Shown here piece after piece: positions 1 through 7,800 of a stretch of 12,038 nt of DNA. Within the stretch, counting starts at the first letter, position 1; every line of letters starts with the position of its first letter. A model generated the notes under the pieces. The model had not been told where the DNA came from. It made no database searches and worked only from the letters and a program-made list of their open reading frames with translations. Origin of the DNA: Hyphomicrobiales bacterium (lineage in GTDB: Bacteria > Pseudomonadota > Alphaproteobacteria > Rhizobiales > S144-35). The stretch lies in the NCBI GenBank assembly GCA_015494185.1, contig WGBT01000102.1:1-12038 (forward strand), written 5' to 3'. Made by a program: the position numbers and the translations under genes.

Positions 1-1
1 C

Positions 2-958
2 TGGCAAGTGCCGATTGCCGCCGCTCTTGGGGCACTGCCGGGTTGCGGCGGCGCCATTATCGTCATGACCCATTATACCCGTGGCCATGTCTCCTTTGGG
101 GGGATTGTCGCCGTTTTGATTGCCACCATGGGCGATGCCGCCTTTTTGTTGTTGGCCCGGGAACCGCTCACGGGCCTGGGCATCATCGTTTTAGGTTTCG
201 TCGTCGGAACCCTGTCCGGCTGGCTCATCGACACCATTCATGGCGATCAATTCATGCGCGGCACGACCGCTTCAAACGCCTGCCCGCCTTTTCGCCCCGG
301 GCCATCCCTTGAAAGCGTGTCTCCCAAAGCCGAAACCGTGTTCAACAAACTATGGATTGCCTGGGTCATTCCCGGCATCGTCTTGGGGCTTGCTGCGGCT
401 TTGCAATTTGACACCGACAAGCTGTTTGGCGCGCTTGCCCCTTATGAGCCAACGAAAATCTTCGGCGTTCTTGGCGCTGCTTTGGCGCTTAGCATGTGGG
501 CTTTTGGCCGGCAAACCACGCCCCTTGATCAGGCCTGCCCTTATGAGCGGTCACAAATAAGATCTTCGGACCGGGTCATTCGAGACACCAATTTCGTCAC
601 CGCCTGGGTGGTGATGGCCTTCTTGTCTTATGAGCTGGCGGTTCATTTTGCTGGCATAGGCATCGAAGCCTGGCTGCAAATCTGGGCGCCTTTCGTGCCA
701 CTGGTCGCCATTCTGGTAGGTTTTATTCCCGGTTGCGGGCCGCAAATCGTCGTGACCAGCCTGTATCTTGCGGGCGCCATTCCGCTGTCGGCACAAATCG
801 GCAATGCGATTTCCAATGATGGGGATGCGCTGTTTCCGGCTCTGGCGCTAGCACCGAAGGCCGCCGTTTATGCCACGCTTTATAGCGCCATTCCTGCCCT
901 TGTCATCGCCTATGGCTATTATTTCTTTGTCGAAGCTGGCCTGACCATCCTCCGTTGA
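2..958 (+). CDS. Putative 10-TM heavy-metal (manganese) exporter, 5'-truncated by window edge
   Basis: This is the C-terminal 318 residues of a polytopic inner-membrane protein. The frame is open to the left edge (Trp-Gln precede the first GTG at 8), so the GTG is not the real start. I recognise the DUF2899/ArsP_2 family, called a putative 10-TM heavy-metal exporter or putative manganese transporter. The substrate is therefore inferred, not shown. Counting from the GTG at 8, the signature P-G-C-G occurs at residues 11-14 and again at 241-244, and a G-D-A motif lies at 42-44 and 272-274. Both motif pairs are offset by exactly 230 residues, so the protein is built of two related halves. Hydrophobic segments surround both motifs, and a polar linker lies around 80-112. 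The Cys and Asp inside membrane segments are plausible metal-binding or path residues. The gene ends with TGA, and the next gene on this strand begins about 350 bp downstream, so no operon partner is visible on that side. Confidence 0.75.
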   Translation, partial: WQVPIAAALGALPGCGGAIIVMTHYTRGHVSFGGIVAVLIATMGDAAFLLLAREPLTGLGIIVLGFVVGTLSGWLIDTIHGDQFMRGTTASNACPPFRPGPSLESVSPKAETVFNKLWIAWVIPGIVLGLAAALQFDTDKLFGALAPYEPTKIFGVLGAALALSMWAFGRQTTPLDQACPYERSQIRSSDRVIRDTNFVTAWVVMAFLSYELAVHFAGIGIEAWLQIWAPFVPLVAILVGFIPGCGPQIVVTSLYLAGAIPLSAQIGNAISNDGDALFPALALAPKAAVYATLYSAIPALVIAYGYYFFVEAGLTILR

Positions 959-1052
959 ACACAATCGCCCCTTTTTCTGAATAAGTTCAGATATCAGATA
1001 GATGTGAGCCCCAGCCCATAGAGCCCAATTATCGTTTGATATGCCCTTCAGA

Positions 1053-1125
1053 GCCATCCTCCCGGAGCCATCGTCGCTCGCCTCACCCTTTCTTGGGTGA
1101 GCGACGATGGCTTCGGGAGGATGGC
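1053..1125 (+). repeat. 31-bp imperfect hairpin (possible terminator or palindromic repeat element)
   Basis: Bases 1053-1076 pair with 1102-1125 over 24 positions, with one G-T pair (1065:1113). A 5-base bulge (1077-1081) follows, then a 7-bp upper stem (1082-1088 with 1095-1101) capped by a TTTCTT loop. The G-T pair would be a tolerated G-U wobble in plus-strand RNA but an A-C mismatch in minus-strand RNA, which favours plus-strand transcription. It lies 95 bp after the metal-exporter stop and could end that transcript. No T-run follows, so it is not a classical intrinsic terminator. The length is more like a dispersed palindromic repeat. A long-range transcript barrier or an RNase processing site are alternatives. 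Confidence 0.6.
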
Positions 1126-1134
1126 GGGCTATCC

Positions 1135-1225
1135 TTCTGGTGAATCAGAAGCGAGCTTGTGAAGCTGCAGCCTGCCCCCCGCTAACGAACACAACAAGCC
1201 ATTTGGGGGGCTCAAATCACCAGAA
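1135..1225 (+). other. Candidate structured element between metal exporter and AGCS symporter
   Basis: A 9-base perfect closing stem (TTCTGGTGA at 1135-1143 with TCACCAGAA at 1217-1225) encloses a nested 7-bp stem of GCCCCCC (1174-1180) with GGGGGGC (1205-1211) and a small AGCTT-GTG-AAGCT hairpin (1154-1166). The layout would be a three-way junction. It does not match the glycine riboswitch core that sometimes precedes this transporter family, nor another riboswitch I know. The candidate sigma-70 promoter at 1237-1264 lies downstream, so if that promoter is right this fold is not part of the symporter leader. The nesting could be chance. The rest of 959-1310 holds only a small CTGAA/TTCAG repeat near 977-990. 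Confidence 0.25.
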
Positions 1226-1236
1226 CGATTACACTG

Positions 1237-1264
1237 TTGACTTTTCACGCCTTACAGTCATGAT
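1237..1264 (+). promoter_or_regulatory. Candidate sigma-70 promoter for the AGCS symporter gene
   Basis: TTGACT (1237-1242, five of six to consensus) and CATGAT (1259-1264, four of six) are separated by 16 bases. Transcription would begin near 1271, about 40 bases before the chosen GTG start. If correct, it excludes the far-upstream in-frame starts at 1107 and 1260. Identified by eye only. Confidence 0.4.
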
Positions 1265-1310
1265 AGCGTTTCAGTTGCTCTGCCAAACATTATCAGGATC
1301 AGGGGGGGAC

Positions 1311-2876
1311 GTGACCGTGCTGACCTTTCCGGCTCGTAAATATCTCGCATGCCCAACAAGATTGGCATTGTTGGCCCTCATTGCCGCAACCTTTCTCGGG
1401 GCATCCACGCCGGCACTGGCCCAAGAGGCGGCCAGTAAAACTTTCCTCGATCTCACATTTGGCACGGTCAACAGCTATTTGGCGGCGGTGTTGTTCTTCG
1501 ACGTCATCCCCGGCAAAGGCGAGATGCCCTTCATTGTCGCCTGGCTGATCATCGGCGCGCTATTTCTGACCCTGCGGATGGGCTTTGTCAATTTGCGCTT
1601 CATGCGGCATGCTTTTCAGATTCTCACCGGGAAATATAACAACAAGGAGGCGCCGGGCGAAGTCACGCCGTTCCAGGCGCTGTCCACCGCCCTCTCTGCC
1701 ACCGTTGGTCTTGGCAATATCGCAGGCGTTGCGATTGCCATCATGATCGGCGGGCCTGGCGCCACTTTCTGGATGATCATCGCCGGTTTTCTTGGCATGT
1801 CCTCGAAATTCACCGAAGTGACCTTAGCGCAGATGTATCGCGAGATCCGTCCCGATGGGCGGATCATGGGCGGCGCCATGGAATATCTGTCACGCGGTTT
1901 CGCCGAACGCGGCATGGCGGGCCTTGGCATGGTGCTGGCCTCGCTGTTTGCCGTGCTGACCATCCTCGCCTGTCTGGGGGGAGGCAATGCGTTTCAGGTC
2001 AGTCAGGCGATGGGGGCCGTACAGGGCGAGATTCCCTTCTTCAAGGATTATCCTATCGTCTTTGGCCTGATCATGGCCTTTTTGGTGGGCATCGTCATCA
2101 TCGGCGGGATCCGCCGCATCGCCCATACCGCTGAGGCCATCGTTCCTCTGATGGTCTTCATTTATCTGTCAGCCTCACTTTGGATTATCATTTCCCATAT
2201 CGACCTGGTGCCCATGGCGCTGACCAAAATCGTCGTTGAAGCCTTCTCGCCGGTGGCGGTGACCGGGGGGATCATCGGCGTCATCGTACAGGGCTTCAAG
2301 CGCGCAGCCTTCTCATCGGAAGCCGGCATTGGGTCTGCGGCCATCGCCCATTCCGCAGCCCAAGTGAAATATCCGGTGCGCCAGGGGCTGGTGGCACTTT
2401 ATGAACCGTTCATCGACACCATCGTGATCTGCACCATGACCGCGCTGGTGATCATTATAACGGGGGTCTATAATGCCCCTGAACATGCCGCCCTGATCGA
2501 GGCCAAGAAAGGCGCGGCTCTGACCGCCCAAGCATTCGGTTCGGTGATTTCCTGGTTCCCGATCATTCTGTCGATTTCCGTGGTGCTGTTTGCCTATTCG
2601 ACGATGATCGCCTGGTCCTATTATGGAGAGCGCTGCTGGACCTTCCTGTTCGGGGAAAAATTCTCGCTGATCTTCAAGGTGATGTTTTTGGTCTTTGTGG
2701 TGCTTGCTTCGGTCACAAGTCCTGCCGCCCTGCTCGACTTTGCCGATCTGGCCTTGCTGAGCATGGCATTTCCAAACTTCATCGCGCTTTACCTGCTCAG
2801 CGGCAAGGTCAAGGCAGCGCTTGACGACTACACCGCAAAGCTCAAAGCAGGAGAATTTGACCAACCGGGAAGCTGA
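1311..2876 (+). CDS. Alanine/glycine:cation symporter family protein (AGCS)
   Basis: A 521-residue inner-membrane transporter of the AGCS family (Na+/alanine or glycine symporter, AlsT/DagA-like), expected to import small neutral amino acids with Na+ or H+. The family signature is visible at residues 119-167: PFQAL, then G-L-G-N-I-A-G-V-A, then G-G-P-G-A-x-F-W-M and K-F-x-E. The second conserved block at 331-384 contains FSSEAGIGSA and, after P-x-x-Q-G, the F-x-D-T and TALVIIITG elements. About ten hydrophobic segments follow a signal-peptide-like N-terminus ending in A-L-A-Q near residue 38. The start was chosen at GTG 1311 because a G-rich Shine-Dalgarno (AGGGGGGG, 1301-1308) lies just before it. 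GTG 1317 has better spacing and is equally possible. An open frame continues upstream to 1107, but those residues are translated hairpin and intergenic sequence. The stop lies 15 bases from the end of convergent yidD. Exact substrate cannot be read from sequence. Confidence 0.92.
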   Translation: MTVLTFPARKYLACPTRLALLALIAATFLGASTPALAQEAASKTFLDLTFGTVNSYLAAVLFFDVIPGKGEMPFIVAWLIIGALFLTLRMGFVNLRFMRHAFQILTGKYNNKEAPGEVTPFQALSTALSATVGLGNIAGVAIAIMIGGPGATFWMIIAGFLGMSSKFTEVTLAQMYREIRPDGRIMGGAMEYLSRGFAERGMAGLGMVLASLFAVLTILACLGGGNAFQVSQAMGAVQGEIPFFKDYPIVFGLIMAFLVGIVIIGGIRRIAHTAEAIVPLMVFIYLSASLWIIISHIDLVPMALTKIVVEAFSPVAVTGGIIGVIVQGFKRAAFSSEAGIGSAAIAHSAAQVKYPVRQGLVALYEPFIDTIVICTMTALVIIITGVYNAPEHAALIEAKKGAALTAQAFGSVISWFPIILSISVVLFAYSTMIAWSYYGERCWTFLFGEKFSLIFKVMFLVFVVLASVTSPAALLDFADLALLSMAFPNFIALYLLSGKVKAALDDYTAKLKAGEFDQPGS

Positions 2877-2891
2877 GCCAATCCCATCGTA

Positions 2892-3281
2892 TTATCCGCG
2901 CCTTTTCCGGTCCGTTTGGGGCGATGTTGGCCGGGGCGGGGGCATCGCCTCATCAACGCCATGACCGCAATCATGCTCTGGATACCGCGGCTTGGTCCAG
3001 CAGCCATAGCGCCAAGGCGCCCACCAGGGGTGTTGAACCTGCCGCAAATCGGGCACCGGATCATAGCCTTCGCTGCCCCAGGGATGACAGCGCAAAAAAC
3101 GCGACAAGGCAAGCCAAAGCCCTTTCCACGGTCCATTCAAATTCAGCGCCTCTTCGGCATATTGGGAACAGGTCGGCAAATGCCGGCAAGCGGCAGGTAA
3201 AAAGGGGGATACCGCCAAACGATAGCCCCGAATTGGCAATCTTAGCAGCCAAACCATGCCTCTGCGCCATACTCTCTTCAT
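2892..3281 (-). CDS. yidD: Membrane protein insertion efficiency factor YidD
   Basis: A 129-residue YidD protein, a small membrane-associated factor thought to help YidC and Sec insert inner-membrane proteins. The conserved core is clear: an amphipathic N-terminus, the C-R-x-x-P-T-C-S-Q-Y-A block (residues 32-41) and R-C-H-P-W-G-x-x-G-Y-D-P-V-P (64-77). Typical family members are about 70-90 residues. This one carries an extra tail of about 50 residues, rich in Trp, Pro and His with two more Cys (94 and 105), ending in a basic stretch. The usual neighbours rpmH, rnpA and yidC are absent, so this is an orphan copy. The ATG at 3281 is chosen because the protein then begins MKRVWRR. In-frame ATGs at 3308 (with a weak AAGGT upstream) and 3359 are alternatives. 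The gene converges with the AGCS gene, leaving 15 bases between stops, so each gene's 3' untranslated RNA would overlap the other gene. Confidence 0.88.
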   Translation of the reverse strand: MKRVWRRGMVWLLRLPIRGYRLAVSPFLPAACRHLPTCSQYAEEALNLNGPWKGLWLALSRFLRCHPWGSEGYDPVPDLRQVQHPWWAPWRYGCWTKPRYPEHDCGHGVDEAMPPPRPTSPQTDRKRRG

Positions 3282-3680
3282 GATCGTTATACCGACGATG
3301 TTTATCATTGACCTTGAGCGCTCATGTTTTCCGTATCTTTTGAAGGCTCTCCCAAGCACACAAGTCTTTCAAGGATGTTTGCGGATTGTGTTCTAAATTG
3401 AAGGGTATACGAAGACAGGTCAGGGGCGTTGGTCTTCCCCTTACCGCGCTCATCCCCAGCCCTCTTCGCCGTCACCTCTCGTCTCCCATACGAACAAATA
3501 AGCAACCAAAGTTTCGCCATGATCATATGGCAAACAGGTTTTCAAGGACGCGGTTCGAATCGTTCTAATCCCCCCATCGATTGCATTGAAAATCATGCCT
3601 GGTTCTGCCAACCAGGCATGATTTTTGAAGGAAACCTTGTCGTACTGGCCTGCTGGCCTCTTTTTACTTTCTCCTCTTCC
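3282..3680. other. Non-coding stretch between yidD and the ABC ATPase gene
   Basis: About 400 bases without a convincing gene. It should carry the minus-strand promoter of yidD, but I see no clear -35/-10 pair. It contains the strong terminator at 3589-3626 and a short GCCAT/ATGGC inverted repeat near 3518-3533. A T-loop-like GGTTCGAATC at 3552-3561 is followed by CCCCCCA, but no tRNA can be folded around it. Short open frames here show no recognisable protein. Confidence 0.5.
3589..3626 (-). terminator. Intrinsic terminator after the ABC ATPase gene
   Basis: A perfect 16-base inverted repeat (3589-3604 with 3610-3625) with a 5-base loop contains a GC-rich core, CATGCCTGGTT against AACCAGGCATG. 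It is flanked by A-runs and T-runs, so both strands would show a stem followed by U residues and it may work in both directions. It lies 55 bases beyond the stop of the minus-strand ABC ATPase gene and most likely closes the minus-strand block that starts at the WD40 gene. Confidence 0.85.
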
Positions 3681-4256
3681 TCAAGATTTTCCCAATTCCA
3701 GCACCTTGAAACCAAGCCGCTGTGCAAACTCGGAATCATGGGTGACCAGAACAACGGTCCCCTGGTCCGCCAGATGCGCTTTGATCAAAGCCGCCACTTT
3801 GCTGCGGCTCGTTTCATCGAGTGGACCTGTGGGCTCATCGAGCAAAAGAACCTTGGGTTCATCGGCCATCGCCCGTAACAGCGCCAGCCGGATACGCTCA
3901 CCCGTCGACAAAATGGCCACCGGCTTGTCAAGAATATCAACGCTCAAACCGAGTGAGTTGAGCTTGGTTGCAATCCCGTCTGGATCAGGAAAATGCTCGC
4001 GCACCGTCTCGGCCCACCAGCCCGGTTCCGCCGCAACATAACGGACCAGGCGGCGCCATTGGGGCCCTGAAACTTTCGTTTTTGAGCGCCCATCTAGAAA
4101 AACCCCGCCAATGGCCGGATCAAGATCGGCAATGGCGCGCAACAGCAACGACTTGCCTGTGCCGGAAGGCCCCATAACGGCCAGCCCCTGCCCAGCTTCA
4201 AGAGTGAAAGAAATTGGCGGCAATTGCAAAATTTTGAGATTGCGAACAGTCAGCAT
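3681..4256 (-). CDS. Lone short ABC-type ATPase (FetA/YbbL-like)
   Basis: A 191-residue ABC nucleotide-binding domain. Walker A is GPSGTGKS (29-36), the signature loop is LSTGE (116-120) in place of LSGGQ, Walker B is VLLLDEP (136-142), a G-P-L-D D-loop follows, and the H-loop histidine is in THD (172-174). At the Q-loop, where most exporters have Gln, the sequence reads Y-V-A-A-E-P (73-78), so the usual Gln seems absent. Overall layout and size resemble FetA/YbbL (iron or metal export ATPase partnered with a FetB membrane protein), but no permease is encoded beside it in this window. Its partner must be encoded elsewhere, or it may act without one. It lies 88 bases after holC on the same strand and is probably co-transcribed. 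The ATG at 4256 has no strong Shine-Dalgarno. The ATPase assignment is firm and the transported substrate is unknown. Confidence 0.85.
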   Translation of the reverse strand: MLTVRNLKILQLPPISFTLEAGQGLAVMGPSGTGKSLLLRAIADLDPAIGGVFLDGRSKTKVSGPQWRRLVRYVAAEPGWWAETVREHFPDPDGIATKLNSLGLSVDILDKPVAILSTGERIRLALLRAMADEPKVLLLDEPTGPLDETSRSKVAALIKAHLADQGTVVLVTHDSEFAQRLGFKVLELGKS

Positions 4257-4344
4257 CGGTCAAGGTTAGACACATCGCCCCAAGAAGGCAAATCAGGGTG
4301 TGACCATAAGGGCAACAACAATCTGGCCCTGGCTTTCATCGGGC

Positions 4345-4824
4345 TTATGCTTTCCGGGTCCAGCCCCCTGTTTCGGTTTGCCGCCAGTAGGTCGCCTCAT
4401 GGCCGGCGGCCTTGACCGCCTTCCAGGCCCGCCGCGCCACGGCAACCGCCTCAGGATCGGTGCCGTCAAAAATATAAACCGCCCGTTCATAGCCGCCAAG
4501 ATCGCCGATTTCAGCCCCATCGATGAAAAAACGTACCGTGGCATGATTGGGATTGTCGGTTGAAGAGGTGAGGAAAATCGGTTGCCGCTCGGCCTCGCCA
4601 TCGGCCGCCGTGCCATGGGGCAGAAAGCTGTCATCGCGGTAAGTCCAAAGATAGGTGTTGAGCGCCTGCATGCGCGCCTCGTTGCCGCACTGCAAAACCA
4701 CCCGCCAACCGCGTGCCAGCGACTTCTCCAACAGTGGCGGCAAAACCCGCTCTAGGGGAAATTGCTCCAGGTGATAGAACAACACCTCCACGCTTGTCGG
4801 CGAAACGGTGGCGGTCTGGCTCAT
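4345..4824 (-). CDS. holC: DNA polymerase III subunit chi
   Basis: A 159-residue HolC protein. In the replisome, chi (with psi in gammaproteobacteria) links the clamp loader to single-strand-binding protein. Recognisable family features are the start of the fold at residues 12-20 (VEVLFYHLE), the conserved L-W-T-Y-x-D-x-S-F-L-P-H-G block (59-71), QPIFLT (81-86), and the strand at 115-120 (AVYIFD). The length is typical for alphaproteobacterial HolC. The start is well supported by a strong G-rich Shine-Dalgarno (GAGGGGGG on the minus strand, 4831-4838) six bases before the ATG. The ATG overlaps the stop of the upstream WD40 gene by one base (TGATG), so translational coupling is likely. In many alphaproteobacteria holC follows the leucyl aminopeptidase gene pepA. 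Here a large WD40 STAND gene occupies that place. Confidence 0.9.
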   Translation of the reverse strand: MSQTATVSPTSVEVLFYHLEQFPLERVLPPLLEKSLARGWRVVLQCGNEARMQALNTYLWTYRDDSFLPHGTAADGEAERQPIFLTSSTDNPNHATVRFFIDGAEIGDLGGYERAVYIFDGTDPEAVAVARRAWKAVKAAGHEATYWRQTETGGWTRKA

Positions 4825-7800
4825 CAGCTTCCCCCCTCTGCTTCAAACCGCTTGCACCATTGTGGCGGTGTCGGTAACAGATAGAGCCGTTTGCGTTGCT
4901 CTGGATTGAGACACCGGGGCACCACCGTCTTGGCATAATCTAGCAATGCCTGGGTGGTTGCAAAAATCGGCCAGACCCGAATCCGGCCATCGTGTGACGC
5001 GGTCAGCGCCATGGTGCCATCTGCAGAAAAGGCGGCGCTGCTGACGACATTTTTGTGGCCGCGTAGAACCGCCAACCGGGTTCCGGTCCAGCCATCCCAG
5101 AGCCGGGCTGTGCCATCATCCGAGGCGGTCAGGATCTTTTTGCCATCGGGAGAAAAACGAGCACTATTGATATTGAATTCATGCCTCAATCCTGCAATCT
5201 TACGCCCGGTCCGCACACTATGAACATAGGCTGTGTTCTCCTGAACGGTGATCACCACACGAGTGGCATCGGCGCTGAAGGCCACATTCTTGATCCGCGC
5301 CTTATAACGTCCGAGAACGGACAACTGCCGGCCGGTCCGCGCCTCCCAAAGCCGCACGGTATGATCTTCGGAGGCTGTCAAAAGCAAATGGCCATCGGGG
5401 CTGAAGGTGACTTGCGTAACCGCGCCACGATGCCCCTTCAAGAGGCGGATCTGAGCCCCCGTGGCTACATCCCATACCCTGACGGTGCGATCTGTTGAGG
5501 CTGTCGCCAACTTCCCGCCATCGGAAGAAAATGCAACACTCATTATTTTGCCAGTATGACCTTTAAAGGTTTTGACGGCCGTTTTGGTGGCGATTTCCCA
5601 AAGCCGGGCATTGTTGCCTGTCGCAAATGTCAAGACATGTTCTCCATCAGGCGTAAACACCATTCTGATCGGTTGACCACGCCCTTGCAGACGCAGCAAT
5701 TCCTCACCGCTTGTAATATCCCAAACCCGCGCAGTGCCATCTAGCGATGCGGTCAGCAAACGCCGCCCGTCACGGCTCATCTGCATTGCATAAACGTCCT
5801 TTGAATGCCCTTTAAAGGTGATGATTTTGCGCTGCGTCTTGACGTCCCATGCCGCAACGGCACCGGATTTAGAGGCGGCAAAAAGCAGCGGCTTTTGGGG
5901 ATGAAACAGCGCCGTTGTCACCCCTTCCGGAAAGGCGAGAAAGGCATGTGAAACACCCTCATCACGGGCATCCCAAAAACGCACGGTCTTATCGCCAGAG
6001 CCGGTGACGGCCAAATGCCCATCCGGGCTCAAAGCGGCCCGGACATAGCTTTCATGCCCCCGTAACACCGCCAGTTCTTCGCCGGTTTTCGCATCCCAAA
6101 TCCGGGCGGTTTTATCCAAAGAAGAGGTTATGATCTTGTTCTCATCGGCACTAAAACGGGCGGAATAGACTCCATCGGTATGCCCTTGTAAGAGCAATAA
6201 TGTCTTGCCGGTCTGGGCATCCCAAACCCGGGCGGTGTGGTCGCCCGAAGCGGTCAACAACCGGCTGCCATCGGCGCTGAATTGCACGCTGTAAATGGCG
6301 CGTCGGTGCCCGGTCATCATCATCAGTTGCTCGCCACTCCACGCATCCCATAACCGCACCGTCCCATCATAAGAGACGGTTGCAACAAGCGTATCATCGT
6401 CATTGAAGGCGGCATCCACCACATACCCCTTATGACCTTTCAAGACCGCAACCCGCTCACCATTATTGGTGTTCCAAATCCGCGCGGTAAGGTCATAAGA
6501 GGTGGTCACGGCCCGGTTTCCATAATGGTTGAAGGCGGCACTGACCACAAAATTGATATGACCGCGGAAAACTTGCAGCTGTTTTCCGGTCGCAACATCC
6601 CAAATCCGCGCCGTTTCATCCTCCGAAGCCGTCAATAATTTATCCCCCTCCGGAGAGAATACGGCACGAAGAACGCCCCCCTTATGACCTTTGAACGTGC
6701 GTAGAAGACGCCCGGTGAAACCATCCCATAACCGAACCTGGCCGTCTTGCGAGGCGGTAGCCACCTGCTTGCCGTCGGGGGAAAACCGTGCACTCCACAA
6801 AATGCCCTGATGACCGCGCAAGACCGCCAGCTCACGTTGCGTGCGCACATCCCAAATCCGCGCGGTCCGGTCATGGGAGGCGGTGACGACCCGGCTGCCA
6901 TCTGGTGAAAAGTCGACACTTGAGATGAAATGTTGATGGGCGGTGAGCACCTTCAACTCGCGCCGGGAATAAAGCGCCTGATAAAGCGCAGCTTCAGCCC
7001 CATCGACATAAGGCCGCCGGGTTGGATCGGAAACATCGGGCAAGGCTTCCATTGCCAGTAACATACCGGTTACCGCATCGCCAGTCTCCACGATCTTGCC
7101 AGACAGATCAGCAAGGATGTGGGACTGGGTCAACAGAGCATCATTACGTTCGGCATAGGCTTTGCCTTCATTGATACGGGCAAGGGTTTCCTGTTGCTTA
7201 GCCGACTTGGCCTCGATGCGTGCCTTCGTCAAGGCGCCATGCATGGCAAAACCGGCAGCCGTCAGCCCAAGCGCCACACTGACCATCAAAAGACCAAACA
7301 AGCGCAGATTGCGAAGCTGGCGTTTTTGCCGTTTCTCGGCCCGTGTCAAACTCAATTGCACATAATCCCGGTCATCGGGCAGGATGAATTCATTGCGGGT
7401 CGTAAGCCAGTGGTCGGCACTATATAATTGCACCCCGTCGAGCAGGGCGGATTGGTTTCGATTGGCCCGTTCCCAGGCTTCACGGCGTTCGGCGACCTGT
7501 TTCTTCCAAACTTTGAACTCATGCTCTTCGGCGACCCATTCGGCCAAGCGGGGCCAGTAGTCGATCAGCACCGTGCTGGCCAGTTCGGCAGCAGGCTCTC
7601 CTTCTTCCTCACAAAGGGTAACGATGCCGGGATCGCGGCGCGCCATTTTCTTAAGAATTTCCCATTCATCACCGGTACACCTGCTCTGCTTCAAGCGCCG
7701 TGACTGTTCCCGGCCGGAGCTGTCGACCTGGATCAGTTTGTAAAGCAGCAAACGCCGCACGGTCTCAACGATATGAGAATGCGCCTCCAAGAAAGCATCG

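Noticed and set aside
1107..1310. N-terminal extension of the AGCS symporter from the ATG at 1107
   Set aside because: It runs through the arm of the long hairpin, gives a peptide unlike the family, and has no good ribosome binding site. A G-rich site sits right before GTG 1311.
1126..1310. Glycine riboswitch upstream of the AGCS gene
   Set aside because: The conserved core elements of that riboswitch are not present, and the stems seen do not follow its layout.
3540..3575. tRNA 3'-end-like string (GGTTCGAATC followed by CCCCCCA)
   Set aside because: The bases flanking the loop do not form a five-pair T stem, and no matching acceptor half or anticodon arm is found upstream. It is neither a tRNA nor a supported attachment site.
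4956..6962. 126-bp periodicity as a CRISPR array or DNA satellite
   Set aside because: The period equals 42 codons in one open frame and each unit encodes a WD40 blade, with diverged DNA between units. There are no identical short repeats with unique spacers.
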